Below are positions 18,442-29,879 of a stretch of 64,000 nt of DNA, piece by piece (position 1 is the stretch's first letter; every line of letters starts with the position of its first letter). The position numbers were made by a program, and so were the translations under genes. The notes under the pieces are model-generated. The model was given only the letters and a program-made list of their open reading frames with translations, searched no databases and was not told where the DNA came from. This stretch comes from Paraburkholderia sp. IMGN_8 (GTDB lineage: Bacteria; Pseudomonadota; Gammaproteobacteria; Burkholderiales; Burkholderiaceae): NCBI RefSeq assembly GCF_038050405.1, contig NZ_CP150900.1:3472001-3536000 (forward strand). Direction: 5' to 3'.

Positions 18442-19755
18442 TCAGCCCTTTTTAGGCTTGTTCTCGCTGCGCCACTGCGCATCCAGGTCGGCAAGGCGCG
18501 CCATCTTGTCGCCGATCTTGCCTTCGAGTCCGCGCGGCGTCGGCTCGTACCAATGCGGATCACGCATGTTGTCCGGCAAATAAGTTTCGCCGGCCGCGTA
18601 CGCGTCGGGTTCGTCGTGCGCGTAGCGATATTCGTGACCGTAACCGAGTTCCTTCATCAGTTTGGTCGGCGCGTTACGCAGATGCACCGGCACGCCGCGC
18701 GACTGGTCTTTGCTCACGAAACGCCGCGCCTCGTTGTACGCGTTGTATCCGGCATTCGACTTCGGCGCGACCGCGAGGTAGATGATCGCCTGCGCCAGCG
18801 CCAGTTCGCCTTCCGGCGTGCCCAGGCGTTCGTAGGTTTCAGCCGCGTCGAGCGCGATGCGAGCCGCGCGCGGGTCGGCGAGGCCGATGTCTTCCCACGC
18901 CATCCGCACGATGCGTCGCGCGAGATAACGCGGGTCCGCGCCACCGTCGAGCATCCGGCAGAACCAGTACAGCGCGCCGTCCGGACTGCTGCCGCGCACC
19001 GATTTATGCAGCGCGCTGATCTGGTCGTAGAATGCGTCGCCGCCTTTGTCGAAGCGGCGCAGATTCTCGGCGAGCGCGCTGCCGAGCAAGGCGCCATCGA
19101 TCTCGGTGCTCTTTTGCTGCGCAGCCGCGCGCGCGACGATTTCGAGGTTGTTCAGCAGCTTGCGGCCGTCGCCGTCGGCGGAACCGATCAGGGCGTCGCG
19201 CGCTTCATCGGTGAACGTGAGGCCGCCGAGTTCATTCTGCGCGCGGTCGAGCAATTCGCGTTGCTCTTCGTCGGTAAGGCTTTTCAGCACGTAGACGGCG
19301 GCTCGCGAGAGCAACGCGCTATTCACTTCGAACGACGGATTCTCGGTCGTCGCGCCGACGAATACAAACAGCCCCGACTCGACGTGCGGCAAGAATGCAT
19401 CTTGCTGGCTCTTGTTGAAGCGATGCACTTCGTCGACGAACACCAGCGTCTGATGCCCGTTCGCGCGATGGATCTGCGCGGTCTCGACGGCCTCGCGGAT
19501 ATCCTTCACGCCCGAGAGCACCGCCGACAACGCGATGAACTCGGCATGAAACGCGTCGGCCATCAGCCGCGCGAGCGTGGTCTTGCCGACGCCGGGCGGG
19601 CCCCAGAGGATCATCGAATGGGCCTCGCCGGATTCGAATGCGACCCGCAACGGCTTGTTCGGGCCGAGCAGGTGCGTCTGGCCGATCACTTCTTCGATAT
19701 TGCGGGGCCGCAGGCGTTCGGCGAGCGGAACATTGGCACGGGTTTCTTCAAACAT
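18442..19755 (-). CDS. rarA: Replication-associated recombination protein A (AAA+ ATPase)
   Basis: 437 residues. Starts [19 protein letters not shown]; this ATG (19755) is the family start although the frame stays open upstream to 19851. Walker A is [10 protein letters not shown] at 51-60, Walker B is the [10 protein letters not shown] region, sensor 1 is [21 protein letters not shown], and the C-terminal part contains the MgsA/RarA tetramerisation domain ([22 protein letters not shown]). It acts at stalled replication forks and has clamp-loader-like architecture. It precedes serS in the conserved ftsK-lolA-rarA-serS order. Confidence 0.97.
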   Translation of the reverse strand: MFEETRANVPLAERLRPRNIEEVIGQTHLLGPNKPLRVAFESGEAHSMILWGPPGVGKTTLARLMADAFHAEFIALSAVLSGVKDIREAVETAQIHRANGHQTLVFVDEVHRFNKSQQDAFLPHVESGLFVFVGATTENPSFEVNSALLSRAAVYVLKSLTDEEQRELLDRAQNELGGLTFTDEARDALIGSADGDGRKLLNNLEIVARAAAQQKSTEIDGALLGSALAENLRRFDKGGDAFYDQISALHKSVRGSSPDGALYWFCRMLDGGADPRYLARRIVRMAWEDIGLADPRAARIALDAAETYERLGTPEGELALAQAIIYLAVAPKSNAGYNAYNEARRFVSKDQSRGVPVHLRNAPTKLMKELGYGHEYRYAHDEPDAYAAGETYLPDNMRDPHWYEPTPRGLEGKIGDKMARLADLDAQWRSENKPKKG

Positions 19756-19977
19756 GACGTTTTGGGGATAATCTCGGCTTTTCCGGACGCGGTCCGTATG
19801 AAGGCGGCGGGCTGCCGGGTGAGCCGTGCCGGCACGCGAGTGTGCGGGCAACGTCCCGCATTATGACAGTGACGGCGCCCGAGCGACGGCCACGCAGCGT
19901 GTCGTACAGATTCAGGCAGCAACACTTGAACAAAAAATCAGCGACAAATTAAGCAACACCAACAGGGACAACATTAG

Positions 19978-21294
19978 ATGGCACAAGATCCACTCGCCGG
20001 CGACGCCGGCTCCACCTACGCACCGCTCACGCCGGTGCCCGACGCGCGCCGCGCGTTCCGCACCGGCGACGCGTTCGCGCTCTGGTTTTCGCTCGGCATC
20101 GGCCTGCTGGTCGCGCAAGCGGGCGCGCTGCTGGTGCCGGGCCTGTCGCTGCCGCATGCGTTGCTGGCGATCGTGATCGGCAGTGCGATCGGCGTCGTGT
20201 TGCTGGCGCTGGTCGGCGTGATCGGCACGGACACGGGGCTCGCGGCGATGTCGTCGCTACGGCCGACGCTCGGCGTGCGCGGCGCATCGGTGCCGGCCGT
20301 GCTGAACGCCGTGCAACTGGTCGGCTGGGGCTCGTTCGAAGTTATCGTGATGCGCGATTCTGCAGACGCGCTCGCCAAGCAGGCGTTCGGTTTCTCGATG
20401 CCGCTGATCTGGACGGTGATCTTCGGTTTCCTCGCGACGCTGCTGGCGATCAGCGGCCCGCTGTCATTCGTGCGGCGCTTTCTACGGACGTGGGGCATCT
20501 GGCTCCTGCTGGCGGGCGCGGCGTGGCTCTCGTGGAATCTGCTGGCCAAGCACGACCTGCCCGCGCTGATGCGCCGCCCGGGCACCGGCGAGATGTCGTT
20601 CGGCGGCGCGATCGATCTGGTGGTCGCGATGCCGCTGTCGTGGCTGCCGCTGATCGCCGACTACACGCGCTTCGGCCGACGCCCCGGAGAAACTTTCCGT
20701 GGCACGCTGCTCGGCTATGGCATCGCCAACATCTGGTTTTACGCGCTCGGCGCAATCTACGGCCTCGCGGCGGGCGGCGGCGATGCGCTGCTGACAGGTG
20801 CGCTTGCGCAAGCCGGCGGCGGTCTTGCACTGCTGCTGATCCTGATCGACGAAGTAGACAACGCGTTCGCCGACATCCACTCGGCCGCGGTCTCTACGGG
20901 CACGTTCTGGACGCGCGGCAGCGTGCCGTTATTGTCCGCGGCGTTCGGCGCGTTGTGCACAGCGATCGCGCTGCTGGTGCCGATGGCGAAGTATCAGAAC
21001 TTCCTGCTGCTGATCGGCTCGGTGTTCGCGCCGTTGTTCGGCGTGGTGCTGGTGGATCACTTCATCGTGCGCAAGCGTCGTATCGAGGCCGCAGTGCTCG
21101 CCGATCTGCGTGGCCGTTACGGCTACTCGGGCGGCTGGCATCTGGGCGCGTTCATCGCGTGGGCGATCGGGATCGCCGCGTATCAGGCGATCAATCAATG
21201 GCTGCCGAATCTCGGCGCGACGTTGCCGGCGCTGGCGATCGGCGCCGTGTGTTATCTGGTGTTCGTGTCGGCCCGGAAACCGGCGTACGCATAA
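19978..21294 (+). CDS. NCS1-family (cytosine permease/CytX-like) transporter
   Basis: 438 residues with about 12 hydrophobic segments, and the NCS1 pattern FALWFSLGIGLLVAQAGALLVP (TM1), GVIGTDTGLAAMSSLRPTLGVRGA (the conserved TM2-3 loop), PLSWLPLIADYTRFGR (TM6) and DEVDNAFADIHSAAVS (TM8). Similarity is to CytX/CodB-type carriers of nitrogen-containing heterocycles and related amidine compounds. No TPP riboswitch precedes it, which argues against a thiamine-precursor role. It converges on gbuA across one shared terminator, with the LysR gene beyond, so uptake of 4-guanidinobutyrate or a related guanidino compound is a plausible inference. Confidence 0.85.
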   Translation: MAQDPLAGDAGSTYAPLTPVPDARRAFRTGDAFALWFSLGIGLLVAQAGALLVPGLSLPHALLAIVIGSAIGVVLLALVGVIGTDTGLAAMSSLRPTLGVRGASVPAVLNAVQLVGWGSFEVIVMRDSADALAKQAFGFSMPLIWTVIFGFLATLLAISGPLSFVRRFLRTWGIWLLLAGAAWLSWNLLAKHDLPALMRRPGTGEMSFGGAIDLVVAMPLSWLPLIADYTRFGRRPGETFRGTLLGYGIANIWFYALGAIYGLAAGGGDALLTGALAQAGGGLALLLILIDEVDNAFADIHSAAVSTGTFWTRGSVPLLSAAFGALCTAIALLVPMAKYQNFLLLIGSVFAPLFGVVLVDHFIVRKRRIEAAVLADLRGRYGYSGGWHLGAFIAWAIGIAAYQAINQWLPNLGATLPALAIGAVCYLVFVSARKPAYA

Positions 21295-21314
21295 GCGCTG
21301 AAATCGCTGTACCA

Positions 21315-21350
21315 AACAGAAAAGGCCTGCAAATGCAGGCCTTTTCTGTT
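21315..21350. terminator. Bidirectional terminator between the permease and gbuA
   Basis: A perfect 16-bp stem, AACAGAAAAGGCCTGC with GCAGGCCTTTTCTGTT, around the tetraloop AAAT. It lies between two convergent stops (21294 and 21374), with T-rich runs on both strands. Confidence 0.93.
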
Positions 21351-21373
21351 CACGCGTGACCAGGCGCGTCAGT

Positions 21374-22363
21374 TCAACGCGTCGACGCCCGATACTCGAC
21401 ACCCGGCAACACGCACAACAATTCGAACGCGAGGTTCGCACCGAGCAACGCGGTCGTACCGAACGGATCGTACGGCGGCGCCACCTCGACCAGGTCGCAG
21501 CCGACGATGTTCAGCCCACGCGAGCCGCGAATGATTTCCAGCGCCTGCGGCACCGTCAAGCCCGCGATTTCCGGCGTGCCGGTACCCGGCGCGAAAGCCG
21601 GATCGATACCGTCGATATCGAACGTGATGTACACAGGACCGTCGCCCATCCGTTCGCGCACGCGCGCCATCAACGGCACGAGCGACTGGTTCCAGCAGGC
21701 CTCGGCCTGCACCACCTCGAAGCCCTGATCGCGGCACCAGTCGAAATCTTCCGCAGCGTAGCCGGTGCCGCGCAGACCGATCTGCACGACGCGGTCGCAA
21801 TCCAGCAAACCTTCTTCGACCGCGCGGCGAAACGGCGTGCCGTGCGCGATCTTCTCGCCCATCATCGTGTCGTTGACGTCGGCGTGCGCGTCGACGTGAA
21901 TCAGGCCGACCTTGCCATGCTTGCGATGAATCGCGCGCAGGATCGGCAGCGCAATCGTATGGTCGCCACCCAGCGTGATCGGCTTGCAATCGTGCTGGAG
22001 GATTTCGTCGTACGCGGTTTCGATGCGCTTGATCGAATCGTGCAGGTTATACGGATTGATCGCGACGTCGCCGAGATCGGCCACGCGCAGCGAATCGAAC
22101 GGCGCGGCGCGGGTCGCCATGTTGTACGGGCGCAGCAGCACCGATTCGCTGCGGATCTGGCGCGGCCCGAAGCGCGCGCCGGTGCGGTTCGAGGTGCCGA
22201 GATCGAACGGCACGCCTACGAAACAGGCGTCGAACCCTTCGGCCGAGCCGACGTTCGGCAGCCGCATCATCGTCGCGATGCCGCCGCAGCGGGGCATCGC
22301 GTTGCCGGACAGCGGCTGCGGCCGTTCACCGGCTTCGGGGGAAATGAAGGAAGAAGTATTCAT
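21374..22363 (-). CDS. gbuA: Guanidinobutyrase (ureohydrolase/agmatinase family)
   Basis: 329 residues from the ATG at 22363 (MNTSSFISPEAGERPQPLSG). It hydrolyses a guanidino acid to urea plus an amino acid. The binuclear Mn ligands are in GGDHT, HVDAHADVND and DIDGIDPAFAPGTGTPEI, all intact. The segments IAHGTPFRRAVEEGLLD and GTGYAAEDFDWCRDQGF and the N-terminus TSNRTGARFGPRQIR resemble what I recall of 4-guanidinobutyrase (GbuA) more than guanidinopropionase or agmatinase SpeB; that substrate call is from memory of the families. The divergent LysR gene fits the gbuA-gbuR arrangement known in pseudomonads. Confidence 0.85.
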   Translation of the reverse strand: MNTSSFISPEAGERPQPLSGNAMPRCGGIATMMRLPNVGSAEGFDACFVGVPFDLGTSNRTGARFGPRQIRSESVLLRPYNMATRAAPFDSLRVADLGDVAINPYNLHDSIKRIETAYDEILQHDCKPITLGGDHTIALPILRAIHRKHGKVGLIHVDAHADVNDTMMGEKIAHGTPFRRAVEEGLLDCDRVVQIGLRGTGYAAEDFDWCRDQGFEVVQAEACWNQSLVPLMARVRERMGDGPVYITFDIDGIDPAFAPGTGTPEIAGLTVPQALEIIRGSRGLNIVGCDLVEVAPPYDPFGTTALLGANLAFELLCVLPGVEYRASTR

Positions 22364-22522
22364 CGTGGCTCGGCAATGAAAAGGGGCAGTCAGCAACCGG
22401 CCGATGGGATCAATAAATAAGCGCACCTTGCCGGACGAATCTCGATTCTTGAGCAGTTTCGTCCAAGTTAAAATACAAACAGAATAAAGTTAACATCGAT
22501 TCCCGACGATGTATCCTGCAGT
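22364..22522. promoter_or_regulatory. gbuA / LysR divergent control region
   Basis: 159 bp between divergent starts, AT-rich in 22440-22500 (TTAAAATACAAACAGAATAAAGTTAACATC). LysR regulators usually bind a T-N11-A site in such regions; several are possible here and none stands out. Confidence 0.5.
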
Positions 22523-23443
22523 ATGTTCTCCCAACTCACCGATCTCGACCTGCGCCTGATCCGCGTATTCCTTGCCATCGTCGACGCCGGCGGCGTCTCG
22601 CCGGCCCAGGCGACGCTCAACGTCGGCCAGTCGACCATCAGCACGCAACTCGCTACGCTGGAAACGCGCCTCGGCTACCGGCTGTGCGAGCGCGGCCGCG
22701 GCGGCTTCAGTCTGACCGCGCGCGGCGAGCAGTTCATCGACGCGGCCCGCGCACTGTTGTCCGCTGTCGATACCTTCGGCATGCAAGCGCGCAATGTCGG
22801 CCGCAAGCTGGTCGGCACGCTCGATATCGGCATGATCGGCCATACGCCCGTATCGGCAAGCGCGCGCATCAGCGACGCGATCGGCCGGTTTCGCGCGCGC
22901 GATCAATCGGTGCGGTTTTCGATTCTGGTGCGCTCGCCGGGCGAACTGGAAGAACTGCTGCTCAATGGCCGGATTCAGATCGGCATCGGCTATTTCTGGC
23001 ATCGCGTACCGTCGCTCGAATACACGGAAGTGTTCGCCGAAGATCAGTTCGCGTATTGCGCGAAAGGGCATCCTTTGTTCGCGCAGGCGGGCGAGGTGCC
23101 GCCCGCCGAAGCCGCGCAACATGAATGGGCGTGGCGCAGTTACCCATTGCCCGAAGCCGAAAGCTCGACTACGCCGCGGAATGTGACCGCCGTTGCCGAC
23201 AACATGGAAGCGGTCGCGATGCTGGTGCTGTCGGGGCATCATCTCGGCTATTTGCCGGGGCATTTCGCCGACCCGTTCGTCAAGCAAGGTTTGCTCGCCG
23301 CTTTGAATCCAGCGCTGATGCGTTACCGGGTCGCGTTTCATATGGTCACGCGGGCGCGGCAGCATCGCACGGATATCGTCGAAGCGTTTATCGACGATAT
23401 GAAGGCCGCGCATCTGATGCAGGCTCTCGAAGTGGATGAGTAA
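22523..23443 (+). CDS. LysR-family regulator, probably of gbuA
   Basis: 306 residues. N-terminal winged HTH (about 5-65: LTDLDLRLIRVFLAIVDAGGVSPAQATLNVGQSTISTQLATLETRLGYRLCERGRGGFSLTARG region) and a C-terminal two-lobe effector domain (about 95-300). It is divergent from gbuA, the usual layout for an autoregulated activator of the adjacent catabolic gene, with the guanidino acid as the likely inducer. Followed by a strong terminator. Confidence 0.92.
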   Translation: MFSQLTDLDLRLIRVFLAIVDAGGVSPAQATLNVGQSTISTQLATLETRLGYRLCERGRGGFSLTARGEQFIDAARALLSAVDTFGMQARNVGRKLVGTLDIGMIGHTPVSASARISDAIGRFRARDQSVRFSILVRSPGELEELLLNGRIQIGIGYFWHRVPSLEYTEVFAEDQFAYCAKGHPLFAQAGEVPPAEAAQHEWAWRSYPLPEAESSTTPRNVTAVADNMEAVAMLVLSGHHLGYLPGHFADPFVKQGLLAALNPALMRYRVAFHMVTRARQHRTDIVEAFIDDMKAAHLMQALEVDE

Positions 23444-23481
23444 CAGGTCTGCAGGTTCTGCACAGCACACACGCCGCTAAT

Positions 23482-23515
23482 AAAAAAACCGCGCATTGAA
23501 TGCGCGGCTTTTTTT
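23482..23515. terminator. Bidirectional terminator between the LysR gene and lolA
   Basis: AAAAAAACCGCGCAT and ATGCGCGGCTTTTTTT pair around TGA; A and T runs on both sides, between convergent gene ends (23443 and 23539). Confidence 0.93.
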
Positions 23516-23538
23516 CATTGCGTAGTGAGATGTGCGGC

Positions 23539-24282
23539 TTAGCCGTTGATCACATCCGCGCCCTTCGGCACCACGAACTTGAATGCGTCAGCCGGCAGCG
23601 GCGGGTTCTTCTGAATGTTCGAGAAGGTCAGCAGCGTCACGTTGCCGAACACGTCGTGCAGTTCCATTGCTTCGAGATTGCCGTCCTTAAAGCCGATGCC
23701 GACGCGCTGAAACTGCGTGTCTTTCGCCTTCGGCGTCAGTTCGAGCCAGTCGATGCCGGCCTTCACGCCCGCGTCGTGCAGCGTGAAGTTCTTCTCCAGA
23801 TCGTTGCTGCCGAACAGGATCGCCGCCGGACTCGCGCCGAGCGCGCCGCCAAGGCTGCGCACTGTCACCTGATTCAAGTCCTTGTCGTACACATAGAGCT
23901 TGTCGCCGTCAGCTTGCAGCAGTTGTGCATACGGCTTCTCATACGCCCAGATGAACTTGCCCGGACGCGCGAACGTGAACGTGCCACTCGACGTGCCGGT
24001 TTTGCCGCCACCCGTCGACAGCACACCGCTCGCACCGCTTGCGCCCTGCTGCGCCTTGCTCGGCGCGCGCACTTCCTGCTGCACGAAGGTGCCGCGGGCC
24101 GAGTGGACTTGCGCGACGAACGCCTTCAGTTGCTCGGTGCCGCTCGCAAATGCCTGCGACGCAACCAGCATCGACGCGCCGATCGCCACACTGCCGACGC
24201 TACGTACGATCGTACGGGCGAGTTGGCCGAAGCAGTTGGAATGAGCGCTTTGTCGAGCGGTTTTCTGCACGAGTTGCTGCAT
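23539..24282 (-). CDS. lolA: Outer-membrane lipoprotein carrier protein
   Basis: 247 residues from the ATG at 24282, which has AGGGAGA upstream. LolA ferries lipoproteins across the periplasm from LolCDE to LolB. The signal peptide is long (about 45 residues, ending SQAFA) with an extended polar n-region. The mature part has the LolA start [20 protein letters not shown], the beta core ([41 protein letters not shown]), [27 protein letters not shown] and the C-terminal [15 protein letters not shown] Gly/Ser/Ala-rich insertion ([14 protein letters not shown]...) between the first strands is longer than in E. coli LolA. Downstream of ftsK on the same strand. Confidence 0.95.
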   Translation of the reverse strand: MQQLVQKTARQSAHSNCFGQLARTIVRSVGSVAIGASMLVASQAFASGTEQLKAFVAQVHSARGTFVQQEVRAPSKAQQGASGASGVLSTGGGKTGTSSGTFTFARPGKFIWAYEKPYAQLLQADGDKLYVYDKDLNQVTVRSLGGALGASPAAILFGSNDLEKNFTLHDAGVKAGIDWLELTPKAKDTQFQRVGIGFKDGNLEAMELHDVFGNVTLLTFSNIQKNPPLPADAFKFVVPKGADVING

Positions 24283-24449
24283 ATGGTTTTCTCCCTGAAT
24301 TGAATTCTTTGGCGAGCCGGCGGCCAGCGAACCGGTGGTGATCGGCGGCGGCCACGATGGCGAGCCTGTGAAGCATGAACCCTTGAGCAACAAGCTTAAG
24401 CAACGCGCCTTAAACGAGGCTTATTCCGCCGGGGTTCATTCCGCCGGCT

Positions 24450-26765
24450 TTATTCCGCTTCGCGCGCCGGCGCAAGAATCTCGCGATTGCCGTTCGACGA
24501 CATCGCCGACACCACGCCCGAGTTCTCCATCTGCTCGAGCAAACGCGCGGCGCGGTTATAGCCGATGCGCAGATGCCGCTGCACCAGCGAGATCGACGCG
24601 CGGCGGTTCTTCAGCACCACATCGACCGCCTGGTCGTATAAGGGGTCCGACTCGCCGTCGCCTGAGCCGGCTCCCCCGGCGCCGGCGGAGCCTTCATCGC
24701 CCTCGCCCGTCACGCCGCCTTCGAGGATGCCCTCGATATAGTTCGGTTCGCCCTGTTCCTTGAGCTTATCGACGACGCGGTGTACTTCCTCGTCCGACAC
24801 GAATGCGCCGTGCACGCGCACCGGCAAGCCGCTGCCCGGCGGCAGATACAGCATGTCGCCCATGCCGAGCAGCGATTCCGCGCCTTGCTGGTCGAGAATC
24901 GTGCGCGAGTCGATCTTCGACGACACCTGGAAGGCCATCCGCGTCGGCACGTTGGCCTTGATCAGGCCGGTGATCACGTCGACCGACGGACGCTGCGTCG
25001 CCAGAATCAAATGGATGCCGGCCGCGCGCGCCTTCTGCGCGATCCGCGCGATCAGCTCCTCGACCTTCTTGCCGACCACCATCATCAGGTCGGCGAGTTC
25101 GTCGATCACGACGACGATGTTCGGCAGGCGCGTCAACGGCTCCGGATCGTCCGGCGTCAGGCTGAATGGATTCGGCAACTTCTCATCACGCTTGGCGGCT
25201 TCGTCGATCTTGTTGTTGTAACCGGCGAGGTTACGCACGCCCAACTTGCTCATCAGCTTGTAGCGGCGCTCCATTTCGGCCACCGCCCAGTTCAGCGCGT
25301 GACCGGCCTGGCGCATATCCGTGACCACCGGACAGAGCAGATGGGGAATGCCCTCGTAGACGCTCATTTCGAGCATCTTCGGATCGATCAGGATCATGCG
25401 GACCTGGTCGGCGCTCGCCTTGTAGAGCAGCGACAGGATCATTGCGTTGATACCCACCGACTTGCCCGAGCCGGTCGTACCGGCCACCAGCAAGTGCGGC
25501 ATCTTCGCGAGGTCGGCGCACACCGGTTTGCCGCCGATGTCCTTGCCGAGGCCCATGGTCAGCGGCGAAGCGGCATCCGCGTACACAGCCGAGCCGAGAA
25601 TCTCCGAGAGACTCACGGTCTGACGGCGCTGGTTCGGCAACTCCAGCGCCATGAAATTCTTGCCCGGAATCGTTTCGACCACGCGAATCGATACCAGCGA
25701 CAGCGAGCGCGCCAGGTCCTTCGCCAGACCGACGATCTGACTGCCCTTCACGCCCGTAGCCGGTTCGATTTCATAGCGCGTGACGACCGGACCAGGATAC
25801 GCGGCGACCACGCTCACTTCCACGCCGAAGTCCTTGAGCTTCTTCTCGATCAGCCGCGACGTGAATTCGAGCGTGTCGGCGGAAATGGTTTCCTGGGCGG
25901 CCGGCGCCGCGTCGAGCAGCGAGATCGGCGGCAAGGTGGAATCGCCCGGCAGGTCCGTGAACAGCGGCACCTGCCGTTCTTTCTCGACGCGCTCCGACTT
26001 GGCCGGTGTGACGACCGGCGGCACGATCATGACCGGCTCGTGTTCCTCGATTCGCACGCGGCCCTTTTCGACCTTACCTTCACGCTTGACCGCGGCGGCT
26101 TCGCCCAATTTACGGTCGCGGCCCGCTTCGCGGCGCAGCTTGGCGAACGTGACCGCCGAAATGATCGATTCGCCGACCTTTTCCGACACCGACAGCCACG
26201 AAAAACGGAAATACAGCGACAAACCGATACCCAGCACGATCAGCAGCGCCAAGGTGCCGCCCGTGAAACCCAGCGCATGCGACACCCCGCGCGCCACCGC
26301 CTCGCCGATCACGCCGCCCGGCGCGCGCGGCAACTGCACTTTCAGCGACCACATGCGCAGCGCCTCGATGCCGTCGCAGGCGAGCAACACCAGCACGAAC
26401 GCGAACGCGTCCGCGAGCCAGCCGGCATCGCGCGGCGCGTCTTCCTGAACATCCTCATTGCGGGTGATACGGCGGTAGTTGGCGGAGATATGACGGCCGA
26501 GCAGCACGATCCACCAGTAAGCGGACAGCCCGAACAGCAGCAGCAGGATGTCCGAGGTCCACGCGCCGACGCGGCCCGCCCAGTTGGCGATGTGATCGAC
26601 CTGCGCGGCGTGCGTCCAGCTCGGGTCGCGCCGGCTGTAGCTGACGAGCGCCATCAGCAGGAACACGCCGAGCGCCACCTGCAAGATCCAGCGGATTTCG
26701 GTGAAAAGGCGCGACATGCGGTGCGGCAATGCCTGCGCGCTCGCGGAATAGGGAGCTTTTGCCAT
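24450..26765 (-). CDS. ftsK: DNA translocase FtsK
   Basis: 771 residues from the ATG at 26765 ([17 protein letters not shown]). The N-terminal third has four hydrophobic segments (about 25-185) that anchor it at the septum. A short linker (about 190-290) is followed by the RecA-like motor with Walker [13 protein letters not shown] and Walker [16 protein letters not shown], then [26 protein letters not shown]. The C-terminal ~65 residues are the gamma winged helix ([38 protein letters not shown]) that reads KOPS sites. It pumps chromosome termini and activates XerCD at dif. The open frame upstream of 26765 is not conserved coding. Confidence 0.96.
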   Translation of the reverse strand: MAKAPYSASAQALPHRMSRLFTEIRWILQVALGVFLLMALVSYSRRDPSWTHAAQVDHIANWAGRVGAWTSDILLLLFGLSAYWWIVLLGRHISANYRRITRNEDVQEDAPRDAGWLADAFAFVLVLLACDGIEALRMWSLKVQLPRAPGGVIGEAVARGVSHALGFTGGTLALLIVLGIGLSLYFRFSWLSVSEKVGESIISAVTFAKLRREAGRDRKLGEAAAVKREGKVEKGRVRIEEHEPVMIVPPVVTPAKSERVEKERQVPLFTDLPGDSTLPPISLLDAAPAAQETISADTLEFTSRLIEKKLKDFGVEVSVVAAYPGPVVTRYEIEPATGVKGSQIVGLAKDLARSLSLVSIRVVETIPGKNFMALELPNQRRQTVSLSEILGSAVYADAASPLTMGLGKDIGGKPVCADLAKMPHLLVAGTTGSGKSVGINAMILSLLYKASADQVRMILIDPKMLEMSVYEGIPHLLCPVVTDMRQAGHALNWAVAEMERRYKLMSKLGVRNLAGYNNKIDEAAKRDEKLPNPFSLTPDDPEPLTRLPNIVVVIDELADLMMVVGKKVEELIARIAQKARAAGIHLILATQRPSVDVITGLIKANVPTRMAFQVSSKIDSRTILDQQGAESLLGMGDMLYLPPGSGLPVRVHGAFVSDEEVHRVVDKLKEQGEPNYIEGILEGGVTGEGDEGSAGAGGAGSGDGESDPLYDQAVDVVLKNRRASISLVQRHLRIGYNRAARLLEQMENSGVVSAMSSNGNREILAPAREAE

Positions 26766-28107
<1,342 letters not shown>

Positions 28108-28182
28108 TCCGCAACCTCATCCGCAACAACAAGCGCGACGGTAAAATGGCGGCTGGGCGTGGCCCGGCCGCTTGTTGTATCG

Positions 28183-28215
28183 AAGGCCGCGGCTGACAAG
28201 CCGGCGGCCTTTTTT
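28183..28215 (+). terminator. Terminator after trxB
   Basis: AAGGCCGC-GGCT-GACA-AGCC-GGCGGCC followed by TTTTTT, an imperfect GC-rich stem 75 bp after the trxB stop. Confidence 0.75.
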
Positions 28216-28327
28216 GCGTCCTGTGTGTCTTGCTGCCTGAACGATGCACTAAGCGATGCACCGCGACGCGGTTCGACGCCGGTGCGGCGTCGCGCGATCG
28301 ATCTACTTTTCTGCGTGTATTACCGAT

Positions 28328-29086
28328 ATGCCGAAGAATCAGCCTCATCCGAGCGAACCGAAACGCCCGCGTGCCGTTGCCAAGCCCGCGCCCGAGGCGG
28401 TTGCGCCCGCGGTCAAACCGAAGCTCGACCCGGCCGCAGGCCTCGCCGGGCTCGGCGCGCTGCGCGACGCATTGAAGAGCGATACGCAACGGCGTGAACG
28501 CGAACGCGCGGCAGCCGCGGCGGCGCAACGCGAAGCGTCGGCGGATGCCGATCTGTTTCGCCGCGAGATCGGCGCAGTGGCGCCGTTAGCCGCGCCGCCG
28601 CGCGCTACCCTGCCGCGCAATCCGCCATCGCCGGTGCCGGTTCAAACCAAACTCGATGAAGAAGCCGTGCTGCACGAAGCGATCTCCGATGAGTTCGATC
28701 CCGAGGTACTGCTCGAAACCGACGAGACGCTGTCCTATTGCCGGCCCGGCGTGAGTCAGGAAATCGTACGAAAACTGCGGCGCGGCGATTGGATCGTGCA
28801 GGCGCAAATCGATCTCCATGGCATGCGGCGCGAAGAAGCGCGCGAGGCGCTGGCCGAGTTCATTCGCGAATCGGTGAAGCGCGGCTTGCGCTGTTTGCGC
28901 GTGATTCACGGCAAGGGCTTGGGGTCGATCGGTAAAGAGCCTGTGCTGAAGGGCAAAGTGCGGGCGTGGCTCGTGCAGAAAGCGGAGGTGATCGCGTTCT
29001 GCCAGGCGCGCCCTCACGACGGCGGCGCGGGCGCGGTGGTCGTGCTGTTGCAGCCGGGCGCGACGCCGGCTCACGCCAAGTCCTGA
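28328..29086 (+). CDS. Smr domain protein (Smr/MutS2 C-terminal type nuclease domain)
   Basis: 252 residues from the ATG at 28328 (MPKNQPHPSEPKRPRA). The N-terminal ~150 residues are low in structure, rich in Ala, Pro, Arg and Glu, with a charged helix (ALKSDTQRRERERAAAAAAQ). The Smr domain occupies about 158-245: IDLHGMRREEAREALAEFI, then LRCLRVIHGKGLGS, including the LDLHG- and HGKG-type motifs, and ending AGAVVVLLQ. Stand-alone Smr proteins nick DNA or RNA; the exact substrate here is unknown. The TRIC-like gene starts 10 bp after it, so the two are probably cotranscribed. Confidence 0.9.
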   Translation: MPKNQPHPSEPKRPRAVAKPAPEAVAPAVKPKLDPAAGLAGLGALRDALKSDTQRRERERAAAAAAQREASADADLFRREIGAVAPLAAPPRATLPRNPPSPVPVQTKLDEEAVLHEAISDEFDPEVLLETDETLSYCRPGVSQEIVRKLRRGDWIVQAQIDLHGMRREEAREALAEFIRESVKRGLRCLRVIHGKGLGSIGKEPVLKGKVRAWLVQKAEVIAFCQARPHDGGAGAVVVLLQPGATPAHAKS

Positions 29087-29096
29087 CGGAGCCCCG

Positions 29097-29720
29097 GTGA
29101 TCCATCCGAGGCTGACGCTAGCGCTGACCATCATGGAGGCGCTGGCCCTTTTCGCATACGCGATTTCCGGTTTTATCGAAGCGAGGACGCGACGGCTCGA
29201 TGCGGTGGGGACTTTTCTGGTGGCGGTCGCCACGGCCTTCGGTGGTGGGACGTTGCGCGATGTGCTGCTGGAGCGGCGGCCTTTTTATTGGGTCGAGCAT
29301 CAGGCCTATCTGATCGCGATCTTTGTGATGTCGCTGTTTGCGCCGATGTTGTTGAGGATGACCTCGCGGTTACTGTCTGAACGTGTGTTGCTCGTTGCCG
29401 ATGCTATCGGGCTCGGGTTGTTCAGCATCTCTGGGACGTCGATCGCGCATGATGCGCAGATGCCGTGGTTCACCTCCGTGATGATGGGTGTGCTGACCGG
29501 CGTGTTCGGCGGCGTGATCCGCGATGTGCTCTGCAACGAAGTGCCGCTGATTCTGCGCGACTCACGGCCGTACGCGACGTGCGCCTTTGTGGGCTGCTGG
29601 CTGTACGTGCTGCTGGATTACGCGAACGTCGATACGGTTTATAGCGTGTTGATCGCCACCGCCTTCATCCTGCTTGCAAGACTCGTGACATTCAGGTTCA
29701 ACGTTCGCTTGCCGCATTAG
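29097..29720 (+). CDS. TRIC cation channel/UPF0126 family membrane protein
   Basis: 207 residues from a GTG at 29097 (an ATG at 29133 would also work). Seven hydrophobic segments with the two-fold repeat of the family: FAYAISGFIEARTRRLDAVGTFLVAVATAFGGGTLRDVLL in repeat 1 and GLFSISGTSIAHD ... GVLTGVFGGVIRDVLCNEVPLIL in repeat 2. The glycine-rich GGGTLRDVL/GGVIRDVL kinks are the hallmark of bacterial TRIC monovalent-cation channels (YadS/YicG relatives). Its last codons run directly into a fliD remnant on the other strand. Confidence 0.9.
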   Translation: MIHPRLTLALTIMEALALFAYAISGFIEARTRRLDAVGTFLVAVATAFGGGTLRDVLLERRPFYWVEHQAYLIAIFVMSLFAPMLLRMTSRLLSERVLLVADAIGLGLFSISGTSIAHDAQMPWFTSVMMGVLTGVFGGVIRDVLCNEVPLILRDSRPYATCAFVGCWLYVLLDYANVDTVYSVLIATAFILLARLVTFRFNVRLPH

Positions 29721-29729
29721 CCGCGCGCC

Positions 29730-29879
29730 GAGGGCCGCCACCAGCGTTGACACGTCCATCGACGAGTTGCCCGTCGAACCGCTGATAATCGATTGCGCCG
29801 CTTGCCGCACCTGGCTCTGCGCGTCGGCGGTCGCGCTACTCACAGAAGACACAGAAGACGTGGATGAGATCGTCGACAT
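29730..29879 (-). pseudogene. 5' remnant of fliD (flagellar cap), truncated
   Basis: The minus frame starting at 29879 encodes about 48 residues that look like the N-terminus of a burkholderial FliD: MSTISSTSS, then QAAQSIISGSTGNSSMDVS and TLVAAL. After VAAL, where FliD continues with a V-N-A-K-x-A type segment, the match ends and the frame runs into the antisense of the TRIC-like gene. No other flagellar gene is in the window. It contains an in-frame duplicated nonamer (ACAGAAGAC). Similarity judged from memory of the family. Confidence 0.65.

Noticed and set aside
18388..19866. 492-residue plus-strand frame opposite rarA
   Set aside because: Shadow of a strongly supported AAA+ ATPase gene; no motif and no ribosome site.
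19860..19977. TPP riboswitch upstream of the CytX-like permease
   Set aside because: CytX genes often have one, but no CTGAGA...GATCTGG-type thi-box core is present here.
29562..29720. Full 105-residue minus-strand frame as an intact gene
   Set aside because: Only the first ~48 codons resemble FliD; the rest is the antisense of the TRIC-like gene, so it is called a truncated remnant instead.
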